From Virgibacillus_N oceani_A (GTDB lineage: Bacteria > Bacillota > Bacilli > Bacillales > Amphibacillaceae), in the NCBI GenBank assembly GCA_041521345.1, contig JBGOHB010000002.1: a DNA stretch of 64,000 bases, one strand, 5' to 3'. A program made the position numbers and the translations under genes. A model generated the notes under the pieces. That model searched no databases. It was given only the letters and a program-made list of their open reading frames with translations, and was not told the origin of the DNA. This document shows, one piece after another, positions 6,158-15,136 of this stretch. The stretch's first letter is position 1, and each line of letters opens with the position of its first letter.

Positions 6158-7327
6158 TTATTGTATTGCAGAATTTTTCATGGATTGGTCAGCAAGCTGC
6201 ATGATGGTCATATCGTCCATTGGCGGATTGTGCAGGCCTGCCCGGACATCCCGGTAGTAGCGCTGTAAGGGATTTTTCTCAGACAAACTTCGCGCACCAA
6301 CAATTCTCATGGCAAGGTCCACAGCCGTTACTGCCTTATTGATGACAGCTAATTTCACTGCTCCCAGTTCCGGTCCCATCGTATTTCTTATTTCCTCACT
6401 GCTTTCATCCCACTTTTTGGCGACTGAATGAAGAAAATGGTCTGATTCCATAAGCAGAAGTTCAATTTCACCCATTTTCTGTTTCACATTCGGCAATTCA
6501 GAAATGGTACCAGAAATACTGTTTGGAGAATAATTCGCAGCAAAATCCACTGCTTCTTTTTGTGCAGCTTGTGCAATCCCTAAATAGCAAGCAGGAATAT
6601 GAAGCAGCCATCCTGCAGGGGTTTTTTTCTTTGATGATAATACCTCTACCAAGTCATCTTCTTCCACATGCACATTTTCCAATACCAGGTCATGGCTCCC
6701 GCTGCCGCGCATCGCAATAGAATCCCAGGTTTCTTCTACTTTTACGCCTGGCCTTTCACGTTTAACAAGAAAACTGCCAACATCCTCCGTACCTTCAATG
6801 AATGCACTAACCGCAAAATATTGCAAAATGGGAGCCAAAGTAGTAAATTTTTTCCTGCCGTTGATTACCCAGCCATTTTCCGTTTGTTTTGCACTAGTTT
6901 CCGGTCTGCCGCCACGAGTAGGGCTACCTGTGGCTGGTTCGGTTGCAGCATTATTCAGCAAGGCACCATTTTCTATGACATCTTTCGCTACTGCGGCATA
7001 TATTTCCTCTTTCCAAATGTCATTTTCTCCAAGATGTTTCATTAACCCCATATGCCAGCCAATCGATAAAGCTGTGGATCCATCCGCTTTACCGATGATT
7101 TGCTGATAAGTCAGTAACTCATCCAACGAGACACCACCTCCTCCATACTTCTTTGGTATGGTTAAGGCAGGGTATCCAATTGCCTGCAAGTCTTTAAAAT
7201 TTTCAAAAGGAAAAGTAACATCCTTATCATGTTTCTTTGCTCGCTCTCCAAAAGAGGCTGCTGTTTTGGACAGAAGTTCTATTCTTTCTTCTTTTATTTC
7301 TAGTTCTAATAATTTTGTCATTGCCAA
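6158..7327 (-). CDS. Acyl-CoA dehydrogenase (YdbM-like)
   Basis: A 389-residue FAD-dependent acyl-CoA dehydrogenase. The N-terminal helical domain, middle beta domain (NNAATEPATGSPTRGG, the FAD-binding region; KKFTTLAP; SIAMRGSGSHDLVLENVHV) and C-terminal helical domain (VGARSLSEKNPLQRYYRDVRAG) are complete. Such enzymes make the trans-2-enoyl double bond in the first step of beta-oxidation or act on related acyl thioesters. The overall pattern resembles B. subtilis YdbM. It follows the decayed ligase gene lcfB in the same direction, which suggests a former fatty-acid utilisation operon now partly lost. The substrate chain length cannot be judged from sequence. Confidence 0.85.
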   Translation of the reverse strand: MAMTKLLELEIKEERIELLSKTAASFGERAKKHDKDVTFPFENFKDLQAIGYPALTIPKKYGGGGVSLDELLTYQQIIGKADGSTALSIGWHMGLMKHLGENDIWKEEIYAAVAKDVIENGALLNNAATEPATGSPTRGGRPETSAKQTENGWVINGRKKFTTLAPILQYFAVSAFIEGTEDVGSFLVKRERPGVKVEETWDSIAMRGSGSHDLVLENVHVEEDDLVEVLSSKKKTPAGWLLHIPACYLGIAQAAQKEAVDFAANYSPNSISGTISELPNVKQKMGEIELLLMESDHFLHSVAKKWDESSEEIRNTMGPELGAVKLAVINKAVTAVDLAMRIVGARSLSEKNPLQRYYRDVRAGLHNPPMDDMTIMQLADQSMKNSAIQ

Positions 7328-7632
7328 TGCCCTCCATCACGCTGTGTAGTCTTTTAAACATAGTAAAATGATAAGTATAATAAATTATTTCACGATTTGA
7401 ATTAAAATTCAATCATATGATAGCACTTAGTTCTTTGCTTACATTTTTTGATTTCTCGTCGCATTAAAAGTCAGACTGCCTATAACAATAACGGATTTAC
7501 TTGTGAGGTGCAAAACGTTAAATTACATCATAATTCACAAAGTAATTCGTACTATTTTCGCAACAGATTTCACAGTATAAATCACACTTAAAAGGCTTAG
7601 AGAAATTTATTCTTAAGCCTTATTTGTTATAA
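7328..7632. other. AT-rich intergenic region
   Basis: Between the dehydrogenase start and the end of the membrane-protein gene. I see the expected upstream sequences of the dehydrogenase and scattered TTCACA/TCACA words around 7530-7590, but no gene and no clear hairpin. Confidence 0.4.
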
Positions 7633-8673
7633 TTAATATCCATTACTTAAAGCCTTAATATTAGAGTTTATCTCCTTAACCATTTTTATTGGATCGTCAG
7701 TCCTGAATACGACAGTTTTAACATATTTTTTTCTTCCATATGAACTCATCATTAAAGCAGGTTCTTTTAAAAAGATTTCATACTGTGGAGAATCCAAATT
7801 CAAAAGTGAATAGTACGTTTCTTTAGGTGTCTTTTCCCCAATGCCACCTTGTTCTTTAGCGGTTTCTATACTTTCTATATTTTTAATATCTAATTCAATA
7901 CTGCTCTGATATCCAAGGCGAATAATGAGCTTATCAAAATAAATAATATGTGGTAAAAATCTTACAGAATTATATAGCCCTATCATATACAGCAAAGCGT
8001 AAATATTTAGTATCGTAAAAATCCAGGCAGCAACATCACTCCATAACTGGATAAGAGAATGTAATAAGATTCCTTCTAATATAATTAGAATAGAAAACAC
8101 GATTACAATAGCCTTTATCTGTGAATTCTTATGATAAGAATAGACTTTTCCTTTTTCAATTACGGGGTGCTTTTTGAACCATCCTACTATTGAGTAATAG
8201 AAAACACTTAGTTCTGTTAAAATTGCTCCTAAAACAAAACCATTTCCTAATTTAGGTTCAAGTGATATTCTCGTTATTTCAAGAAAATCATTATCTTTAC
8301 TTTTATTGTTTCTCTTATGGCGAATAATGCTTTTAATAATACTATACACAACTACAATCACGATACTAACTTCCAAAACAGGTATAAGCCAAATCAAAAT
8401 CTGATTAAAGAATCCCTTTTGCGAAGAAGGGATTATTATATAGGAAACTCCCAAGCATAAAATAAATGAAAAATATACTAATAATTTCGACAATGATCTT
8501 GGACGAATAAATAGCCAATGGACGCTCATTGGAGGTAGTATTATTAGTGTTAAGGTTAATATAATTACTATAATGCTGCTAATATTATCTATACGTAAGA
8601 TAAAGTAACATCCACCCATAAAACTTAGGAGGAACACAAGTAAAATTGGAGCATAGAATTTATTTATGACCAA
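7633..8673 (-). CDS. Polytopic membrane protein of unknown function
   Basis: A 346-residue protein with about seven hydrophobic segments. Two blocks (residues about 5-125 and 150-235) are separated by a basic loop (KSIIRHKRNNKSKDNDF). A soluble C-terminal part of about 110 residues (DKLIIRLGYQSSIELDIKN) resembles the compact beta domains (PH-like) that end some Firmicute membrane proteins. No catalytic motif seen. AT content is higher than in its neighbours and it is isolated by 300-base gaps, so it may be a lineage-specific insertion between fatty-acid and lipoate genes. Start ATG 8673 with GGGGAGG upstream. Confidence 0.7.
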   Translation of the reverse strand: MVINKFYAPILLVFLLSFMGGCYFILRIDNISSIIVIILTLTLIILPPMSVHWLFIRPRSLSKLLVYFSFILCLGVSYIIIPSSQKGFFNQILIWLIPVLEVSIVIVVVYSIIKSIIRHKRNNKSKDNDFLEITRISLEPKLGNGFVLGAILTELSVFYYSIVGWFKKHPVIEKGKVYSYHKNSQIKAIVIVFSILIILEGILLHSLIQLWSDVAAWIFTILNIYALLYMIGLYNSVRFLPHIIYFDKLIIRLGYQSSIELDIKNIESIETAKEQGGIGEKTPKETYYSLLNLDSPQYEIFLKEPALMMSSYGRKKYVKTVVFRTDDPIKMVKEINSNIKALSNGY

Positions 8674-9038
8674 TACCTCCCCAATTGAAATTACACTTTC
8701 TCTTGTTCCACTGTTGCGTTAGTTTAAGCATAAAGTTTCACAATCCCTGTATAATTTCTATTATCATTTTAACATAAAAATTCAAATAACTTTGTTTCTA
8801 ACAGCAATTCACACCATAAATCGCAATAAATTCATAAAACGGAAATATTTATTTCTGTACTTGTGAAAACGGGCGTGTTTTACTATAAGAAATTCAAATA
8901 AAATTCGATAAATCCTTATATAGCAATAAAATTATCGCAGTGAATTCTATTATGAATATCACTGCGATAATGTTGGTGCATGGGTTGTTTGCACCTCTGA
9001 AGTAAACCCGTTACTATAACAAGCAGTCTGACCTATGT
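8674..9038. other. AT-rich intergenic region, no gene seen
   Basis: Holds the upstream region of the membrane-protein gene and the terminator of lplJ (8931-8971). A second small hairpin, GGTGCA / TGCACC, lies at 8974-8998. No open frame with a ribosome site was found. Confidence 0.4.
8931..8971 (-). terminator. Strong terminator hairpin after lplJ
   Basis: ATTATCGCAGTGA and its exact inverse TCACTGCGATAAT enclose a 15-base loop. On the minus strand the stem is followed by TTTATTG, consistent with intrinsic termination of lplJ transcripts. Confidence 0.65.
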
Positions 9039-10034
9039 TTAATAGATTAAGTTAATAAAATCTTCTTTGGATATTTTCCCAAGATAATGGGGTACATCCA
9101 CCTCTTCCAATGCATCTTCAATTGCCTGGCGGTTATGGCGTACACCTTTTAATCGATCTTCTATTACGCTAATCTCCCCAATACCGAAGAAATCACCATA
9201 AATTTTACAGTTTTCAATCATTCCTTTTTTCACATCCAAGCGTACATCAACTAAACCTGCATCAAATTTATGGGATTCCTGAATATTGAAATCAGGAGAT
9301 TTACCATAATTCCAGTCCCATTTTTGATAGCGTTCTTCAGAGATTTTATGGATGTTTTTCCAATCTTCTTCTGTTAATTCGTAACGAGGTACATCTGCTA
9401 CATCCTCTACATCAAACACATAGCGCAAAATAAGTTCCTTAAATTGCTGCATTGTAATTTTTTCTTCAAGATATTCCGAAATATTGGCCACGCGGCTGCG
9501 GATGGATTTAATTCCTTTGGATTCAATTTTTTCTTTTCTTACATTCAATGCAGAAACAACATGTTCTATTTCCGAATCAAGCATAAGCGTTCCATGGCTG
9601 AACATCCGCCCCCTTGTGGAGAACATGGCATTCCCGGAAATTTTCCGTCCTTCCACCGCCAAATCATTTCTCCCCTGCAATTCTGCCGGCACACCATGTT
9701 TATTAAGTGCTTCCACCATCGGTTTAGTAAATTTAGCGAAGTTTTGAAAACTCTCCCCGTCATCCTTGGTAATGAAGCTAAAATTCAAATTCCCTTCATC
9801 ATGATAGACAGCACCACCGCCCGAAAGACGGCGAACTACTTTTATATCATTTTTATCAACATATTCTGTGTTGATTTCTTCAACTGAGTTTTGATTACGA
9901 CCGATGATGATAGATGGCTCATTTACATAAAATAATAGATATGTATCTTTCTCACCAAAGTTTTGCAAAATATACTCTTCAATTGCCAGATTAATTCTTG
10001 GATCTGTAATATTTTGGTTGTCAATAAATTTCAT
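9039..10034 (-). CDS. lplJ: Lipoate-protein ligase LplJ
   Basis: A 331-residue LplA-type ligase that activates lipoate with ATP and transfers it to E2 subunits and the glycine cleavage H protein. Visible motifs: NEPSIIIGRNQN (residues about 39-50), the RRLSGGGAVYHD lipoyl-AMP loop (68-79), GNLNFSF, the catalytic lysine segment GRKISGNAMF, and the C-terminal accessory domain. Full length for the family (B. subtilis LplJ is 331). Its substrate GcvH is encoded near the right end of this window. Order lplJ-yhfI-yhfH matches B. subtilis. Start ATG 10034 with an AGGAGGATATG site. Confidence 0.93.
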   Translation of the reverse strand: MKFIDNQNITDPRINLAIEEYILQNFGEKDTYLLFYVNEPSIIIGRNQNSVEEINTEYVDKNDIKVVRRLSGGGAVYHDEGNLNFSFITKDDGESFQNFAKFTKPMVEALNKHGVPAELQGRNDLAVEGRKISGNAMFSTRGRMFSHGTLMLDSEIEHVVSALNVRKEKIESKGIKSIRSRVANISEYLEEKITMQQFKELILRYVFDVEDVADVPRYELTEEDWKNIHKISEERYQKWDWNYGKSPDFNIQESHKFDAGLVDVRLDVKKGMIENCKIYGDFFGIGEISVIEDRLKGVRHNRQAIEDALEEVDVPHYLGKISKEDFINLIY

Positions 10035-10112
10035 GATCGCATATCCTCCTAAATTTTGTCCTGCTTTTAATTGTAATGTAAAAGATTTTCTGAATCAAAA
10101 ATTAGCGCTGGA

Positions 10113-10841
10113 TCATTGCCAAACTAAACCTTCCTCTGCCAGCTGGACCTTGCCTTCATAATATCTCCCAGCTTCCTCGATTAATTGCTGACGATTTCCG
10201 TATTGCGGCAAATGGCTGAGCATTAATTCTTTGACTTTCGCTTTACCGGCAATGATTCCACCTTCTTCACTCGTCATATGCCCCGCCTGCGATGCATTTC
10301 CTCCTGCGTAAAAATTGCAATCGGTAATCAGCAAATCCGTACCTTTGGCAAAATCAATCCATTCTTCTTTATAGGATGTATCCGCTGTATAAACAATTGT
10401 CTTTTCTCCATCGCAAAACCGCATCCCAAAGCATGGCACTGGATGTTTCGTTTTTAAAAAGTTAATTGTAAAAGGGCCAATTTCCAAAGCGGCTGCTGGA
10501 TCATACGCCGTCCCTTCCGTATATTGATGGGACAAAGATTGGAAACCAGCATGGTCTTCTGCATGACCATAAATAGGGAGCACTGTCTTTTGTCCTGTTA
10601 CATAATAGTTCACCAACCTGGCATACTGTAGTACACCTATATCTGCAATATGATCCTGATGGTAATGAGAAATGATGGCGGCATCCAAATCTCCTGCCGA
10701 TATGTAATTTTGCAGTTTTGATAATGAACCGCTCCCTGCATCAATCAATAAAGAAAAATTATCTTTTTCTAATAAGTAACAAGAGGTCGCCCCATTTGCT
10801 GCAGGATATCCTCCCCAATAACCTATGACAGTCAGTTTCAT
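10113..10841 (-). CDS. yhfI: MBL-fold metallo-hydrolase YhfI
   Basis: A 242-residue metallo-beta-lactamase-fold protein of the RNase Z-like branch. Zinc ligands are recognisable in SHYHQDHIADIG (HxHxDH at about 59-64), the Asp in YTADTSYK and the distal His in MLSHLP. These proteins are hydrolases; the substrate of YhfI is not known to me. It lies between lplJ and the divergent yhfH as in B. subtilis. Start ATG 10841, GGAGGTG 8 bases upstream. Confidence 0.85.
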   Translation of the reverse strand: MKLTVIGYWGGYPAANGATSCYLLEKDNFSLLIDAGSGSLSKLQNYISAGDLDAAIISHYHQDHIADIGVLQYARLVNYYVTGQKTVLPIYGHAEDHAGFQSLSHQYTEGTAYDPAAALEIGPFTINFLKTKHPVPCFGMRFCDGEKTIVYTADTSYKEEWIDFAKGTDLLITDCNFYAGGNASQAGHMTSEEGGIIAGKAKVKELMLSHLPQYGNRQQLIEEAGRYYEGKVQLAEEGLVWQ

Positions 10842-10927
10842 GCTTACACCTCCACTGCATTTTTGTATCTATCCTTTAGTATAACCTTTTTCTGCTAAAA
10901 GAAAAAAATATAATTCTTTACAATGAA

Positions 10928-10971
10928 TGTTGTAATACAGTGTTGCGTAATTCCTTCTGTTGTAATACAAT
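10928..10971 (+). promoter_or_regulatory. yhfH promoter with two direct repeats
   Basis: TTGCGT (10943-10948), 17 bases and TACAAT (10966-10971) form a candidate sigma-A promoter for yhfH. The 12-mer TGTTGTAATACA occurs exactly twice, at 10928-10939 and 10958-10969, 30 bases apart (about three helical turns); the second copy overlaps the -10 box. This spacing on one face of the helix suggests a regulator-binding pair. The regulator is unknown. Confidence 0.45.
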
Positions 10972-11005
10972 AATATTAATCAAACACCACAAGGAGGAAT
11001 TACAG

Positions 11006-11134
11006 ATGGTTAGTGTCGTTGAATTCTTTAGAAATTTGCCTAAGAAAAAATGCAGAAAATGCGGTCATGCCATGCATGAGAAAGCCGATTGCTATGGTAA
11101 TTTGTGTGATGAATGTGACCATCCTGCACGATAG
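11006..11134 (+). CDS. yhfH: Small zinc-ribbon protein YhfH
   Basis: A 42-residue protein, MVSVVEFFRNLPKKKC followed by RKCGHAMHEKADCYGNLCDEC. Two cysteine pairs (CRKC and CDEC) indicate a zinc ribbon. It matches the conserved Bacillus YhfH in length and position beside yhfI. The start is ATG 11006 with AAGGAGGAATT upstream. Function unknown. Transcription is divergent from yhfI and ends at the hairpin at 11191-11222. Confidence 0.85.
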   Translation: MVSVVEFFRNLPKKKCRKCGHAMHEKADCYGNLCDECDHPAR

Positions 11135-11436
11135 ATTTCATAGTGAAAGCCAATTAAAATAACCTAACCTGTTTATAATGCCAAATTTTCTACAGCTGTT
11201 CTATAATAGCTGTATTTTTTTGCCATCATATGGAAGGAGTATATGTCTAATTAATACGTATACCATTTAAATATTGCATTCTGTTTATTGTATTTTTACG
11301 TATCACTGTCGTGCAGAGAAAATGACATTACACCATAATCGGCTGTTTAATGATAGCTGTTTTCTTTTAGCCAAACAAATCGTAGAATGCTATAATTATT
11401 TTGAGTTTCGAAATAATTTATCGGAAGGGGAATAAC
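11135..11436. other. Intergenic region upstream of pepF
   Basis: Besides the yhfH terminator, the stretch repeats a similar AGCTGTT-TTCTTTT element near 11345-11372. No gene is apparent. The pepF ribosome site GGAAGGGG ends it. Confidence 0.4.
11191..11222 (+). terminator. Terminator after yhfH
   Basis: TACAGCT / AGCTGTA stem with a 16-base loop followed by TTTTTTT. Confidence 0.65.
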
Positions 11437-13245
11437 ATGTCTACTGCTAAAAGATTGAATCGCTCCGAAGTACCTAAGGAGCAAACCTGGAATTTGACGG
11501 ATTTATTTACTTCAGAAGAGGAATGGAATGAAGCATTACATAACGTTCAACAAGAAGTACATCTTGTTGAACAGTATAAAGGAAAGCTGGCTTCAAGTGC
11601 TGGTGACCTGCTTCACTGTCTAAGGACTTTGGAGGAATATCAACAGCGGCTCGTCCGTGTTTCTGCGTATGCGAGTTTACGGGCAAATAGTGATGGCGGC
11701 GACCCTGATAACCAGCGCGATGCAGCGAAAGTGGCAACAGCACTTGCAGGGATCAGTACCAAGTTATCTTTTGTTCAATCCGAATTGCTGGAAATTCCGG
11801 AAGATAAAATAAAGAAATTTTTAAATGAGGAACCAAAATTACAAAACTACGAAAAAATGCTTCAGGATACTTTGGAAAAGAAGCCATATACACTAGCACC
11901 GGAGCTTGAAGAGTCATTAGCCGCACTGAGCGAGGTGCATAATGCGCCATATATGATATACAATCGCAGCAAATCATCGGATATGGAATTTGATGCTATT
12001 ACAGATAAAGACGGTAATGAACATCCCATGTCAGCAGCTTTATATGAAGAACGCTATGAATTAACATCCGACACAGAATTGCGTCGGAACGCCTATCATT
12101 CTTTTACAAAAACATTAAATCAATATAAAAATACAATAGCGGCTAACTACGCCACAGAAGTGACGAAGCAGATTACGATGTCCCGTTTGCGTTCCTATGA
12201 TTCTGTTACAGATATGTTACTGCAGCCGCAGCAAGTAACAAAAGAAATGTATTATAATCAATTGGACGTACTGCAAAAAGAACTGGCCCCTCACATGAGG
12301 CGTTATGCAAAATTAATGAAAGAGAAACTTGGATTGGAGAATCTGCATTATTCCGATCTTAAAGCACCAATTGATCCGGAGTTCAATCCCGAAACAACGT
12401 ATGAAAAAGCAACTTCTGCCATTTTGGACGCACTCGAAGTGATGGGGCCGGAGTATACCGAAATTATGAAACGGGCAATTAATGAAAGATGGGTGGATTA
12501 CGCCGATAATGTCGGTAAAGCAACCGGTGCCTTTTGTTCAAGCCCTTATGGGGTGCACCCTTATATTTTAATCACTTGGACCGGCAATATGCGGGGCGCA
12601 TTCGTTCTAGCTCACGAATTAGGCCATGCCGGGCATTTTTATCTGGCAGGAAAAAATCAGACACTGGCGAACACACGCCCTTCTACTTATTTTGTGGAAG
12701 CACCGTCTACGTTAAATGAACTGCTCCTAGCCAATCATTTAAAGGAAAACACAGATGATCCAAGAATGAAAAGATGGGTCGCGTCCCAGCTTTTAGGAAC
12801 GTATTACCATAATTTTGTTACACATCTGCTGGAAGGTGAATTTCAGCGCAGAATATACACACTGGCAGAAGAAGGCATACCGTTAACAGAATCGGTACTA
12901 ACCAAGCAAAAAAAGGAAGCACTTGAAGACTTCTGGGGGGATGCCGTTTCTATTGACGAAGCAGCAGGACTTACATGGATGCGCCAACCCCACTATTACA
13001 TGGGACTCTATCCATACACCTACTCTGCCGGCTTAACGGTATCGACTGCTATCGCTCAAAAAATCCGTACGGAAGGACAAACAGCCGTGGATCGCTGGCT
13101 CGATGTTTTAAGAGCTGGCGGCACCATGAAACCACTTGACTTAATTAAAAATGCGAATGTAGATATGACAAATAAGGACACTATTAAAGATGCAGTTGCA
13201 TTCGTCGGCTCCCTTGTTGATGAGTTGGAAAAGAGCTATGAGTAA
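11437..13245 (+). CDS. pepF: Oligoendopeptidase F (M3 metallopeptidase)
   Basis: A 602-residue cytoplasmic M3B peptidase that degrades short peptides. It has the N-terminal helical domain (oligopeptidase F N-domain, about 115-185) and the catalytic domain, with the zinc motif HELGH at residues 393-397 (AHELGHAGHFYLA) and the downstream Glu in FVEAPSTLNE. Length matches the family. The start is ATG 11437 with GGAAGGGG 6 bases upstream, in preference to an ATG 36 bases earlier that lacks a site. It is monocistronic and ends at a strong terminator. Confidence 0.93.
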   Translation: MSTAKRLNRSEVPKEQTWNLTDLFTSEEEWNEALHNVQQEVHLVEQYKGKLASSAGDLLHCLRTLEEYQQRLVRVSAYASLRANSDGGDPDNQRDAAKVATALAGISTKLSFVQSELLEIPEDKIKKFLNEEPKLQNYEKMLQDTLEKKPYTLAPELEESLAALSEVHNAPYMIYNRSKSSDMEFDAITDKDGNEHPMSAALYEERYELTSDTELRRNAYHSFTKTLNQYKNTIAANYATEVTKQITMSRLRSYDSVTDMLLQPQQVTKEMYYNQLDVLQKELAPHMRRYAKLMKEKLGLENLHYSDLKAPIDPEFNPETTYEKATSAILDALEVMGPEYTEIMKRAINERWVDYADNVGKATGAFCSSPYGVHPYILITWTGNMRGAFVLAHELGHAGHFYLAGKNQTLANTRPSTYFVEAPSTLNELLLANHLKENTDDPRMKRWVASQLLGTYYHNFVTHLLEGEFQRRIYTLAEEGIPLTESVLTKQKKEALEDFWGDAVSIDEAAGLTWMRQPHYYMGLYPYTYSAGLTVSTAIAQKIRTEGQTAVDRWLDVLRAGGTMKPLDLIKNANVDMTNKDTIKDAVAFVGSLVDELEKSYE

Positions 13246-13264
13246 AAGAGCATAGCATTAATAG

Positions 13265-13300
13265 AAAGCATGTGAAATCCTCGATTTCACATGCTTTTTG
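13265..13300 (+). terminator. Terminator after pepF
   Basis: AAAGCATGTGAAATC, loop CTC, GATTTCACATGCTTTTTG: a 15-bp stem with T run, near symmetrical. Confidence 0.85.
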
Positions 13301-13350
13301 TTGCCTGGTGTTAGGGTGGTTTATACATGCGGGTGGAGCGAAAAGTTTAT

Positions 13351-13580
13351 GAAGGACGTTTTAAGGCAATTTCTCATTTCGTCACTTATACGACTTATGA
13401 TGTACCGAATGATGATGATTTTTTCCATTCGCTCACTTATATGGCTTATGAGCTACCGAGCGATGATGATTTTTTCTCATTCGGTCACTTATACAGCTTA
13501 TGAGCTACCGAACTACGGTGGAATTTTCCCATTCGGTCACATAAAACCAATGACGGACGTTTTGAGGCAATTTCAACTAC
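13351..13580. repeat. Degenerate tandem array, about 52-bp period, 3-4 copies
   Basis: The word TCACTTAT (TCAC in the last unit) recurs at 13382, 13433, 13485 and 13537, giving steps of 51, 52 and 52. Each unit holds CTTATGAGCTACCGA followed by GATGATGATTTTTTC. The outermost parts carry a related pair, GGACGTTTTAAGGCAATTTC at 13354 and GGACGTTTTGAGGCAATTTC at 13555. The array fills the space between the convergent genes pepF and hemY. Because 52 is not a multiple of 3, frames shift between units and no protein repeat is encoded. Confidence 0.8.
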
Positions 13581-13732
13581 GAAAAGATCTTCATAAACTC
13601 GTCGAAGAACTTTTGATCGTTTTTCCATGAAAAAGTCGGCCATCAAACATTCTATAAACGAGAATTTTTTACCTGTCCTACACCGAAAATAGAAAAGTAG
13701 CAGAGAAACCTTCTTCCCTGCTACTGAAAACA

Positions 13733-15136
13733 TCACTTATTCAAAAAATCCAGCACATCTCTAACAGCCTGCTCACCCTGTCCAATACAGTCTGGGATGC
13801 CGACGCCTTCAAAAGAACTTCCCGTCAAAAACACTCCCGGAATCGACTGTGCTGCTCCTTCCCGTACCTCGGAAATACGTTCCCTATGACCGACAGTATA
13901 TTGCGGCATGGCGTTCTTCCACCTTGAAACGACACTAAATTCCGGTTTTTTCTTTATCTTCATCGTTTTACGTAAATCCGCTAAAACGATATCGGTAATC
14001 TCTTCATCTGAATAATCGACGACTTCCTGATCATTCGGTCTGCCAACATAGGCACGTAATAATACTTTTCCATCCGGTGTTGTGGATGGCCATTTTTTAT
14101 GCGTCCATGTACAGGCAGTTATACGGTAATCACTATTTCGTGAAACAACAAAGCCTGTTCCATCAATATCCTTTTTAATAGCTGACCTGTCAAAAGCCAT
14201 GGCAACATTTGCCACAGACGTTGATGGAATATCTTTTAATGTCTTGAAAAACGCATATTGACTGAACATTTTTGGCAGTGTGTGATGCGGCGTAGTCATC
14301 ACAATGGCGTCTGCTTTTGCTACTTCGCCATTGCTCAGGAGCAAATGATAGAAGTTATCTTTTTTCTCTACATGATCCACGGCTGCATTTAGATCTACGG
14401 TCACGTTATCCAGCTTTTCTTCTATTGCTTTTATAAATATTTCGAGTCCTTCTTTAAAGGAAAAAAACATGCCGGGCTTTTTCCCGGTTGATTTTTGCGG
14501 TGGAGGCATCGTTTGCTGTAGTCCTTTTACAAGACTCCGGTGTTCCTGCTCCAAATGATAAAAGTTTGGGAATGTAGCCATCAAGCTCATATCATCAATA
14601 TTCCCTGCATAAATCCCTGATAATAGCGGCTCAATTAGATTTTCCACCAGCTCATCACCAAATCGGCGTCGGAAAAACCCACCCAAGGACTGATCTTCCA
14701 TTGCCTTTCCTTTAGGCAATACATAATCACCGCCTGCTCTAAGTTTCCCTTTCACTGAAAAAATCCCCGAGAATAAAAAAGGTTTAGCCTGTGTTGGTAT
14801 ACCCATAAAAGATCCGGCCGGCATTTTATGCAGTTTATTTCGAACTAAAATATAGGACTGTCCCGTTCCATTGCGAATCAGGTCATCTCCAATGCCAAGT
14901 TCTTCAGCAAGCTTCACTGCCGGTTCTTTCCTCGCCAGAAACGAATCCGGTCCCTGTTCAATAATGAAGCCATTCTTATTTTTCGTTTTAATTTTTCCGC
15001 CTAAACGCTCACTTGCTTCGATTAATTGAACGGTATATGGCAGTTTCTTTTCCTTAATCTTTTTTTGCAAATAGTAAGCAGCGGATAAACCGGTTATTCC
15101 GCCGCCTACAATGACTATATTTTTACTGTTTGCCAT
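13733..15136 (-). CDS. hemY: Coproporphyrinogen III oxidase HemY (CgoX)
   Basis: A 467-residue FAD-dependent oxidase that converts coproporphyrinogen III to coproporphyrin III in the Gram-positive haem pathway. N-terminal dinucleotide motif VGGGITGLSAAYYL (residues about 10-23), FAD-contact motif in QLIEASERLGGKIKT, and C-terminal FAD motif FLTGSSFEGVGIPDCIGQGE are all present. Length is normal (B. subtilis 470). Its ATG overlaps the last base of the hemH stop, so it is the last gene of the hemE-hemH-hemY operon. Confidence 0.95.
   Translation of the reverse strand: MANSKNIVIVGGGITGLSAAYYLQKKIKEKKLPYTVQLIEASERLGGKIKTKNKNGFIIEQGPDSFLARKEPAVKLAEELGIGDDLIRNGTGQSYILVRNKLHKMPAGSFMGIPTQAKPFLFSGIFSVKGKLRAGGDYVLPKGKAMEDQSLGGFFRRRFGDELVENLIEPLLSGIYAGNIDDMSLMATFPNFYHLEQEHRSLVKGLQQTMPPPQKSTGKKPGMFFSFKEGLEIFIKAIEEKLDNVTVDLNAAVDHVEKKDNFYHLLLSNGEVAKADAIVMTTPHHTLPKMFSQYAFFKTLKDIPSTSVANVAMAFDRSAIKKDIDGTGFVVSRNSDYRITACTWTHKKWPSTTPDGKVLLRAYVGRPNDQEVVDYSDEEITDIVLADLRKTMKIKKKPEFSVVSRWKNAMPQYTVGHRERISEVREGAAQSIPGVFLTGSSFEGVGIPDCIGQGEQAVRDVLDFLNK

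Noticed and set aside
6523..7106. Several plus-strand frames opposite the acyl-CoA dehydrogenase
   Set aside because: Low-complexity shadow frames of a well-conserved gene on the other strand.
13298..13630. 110-codon plus-strand frame with recurring MMIFS and YELP-like peptides
   Set aside because: It is a by-product of the tandem array; the 51-52 bp step shifts frame, and no ribosome site precedes it.
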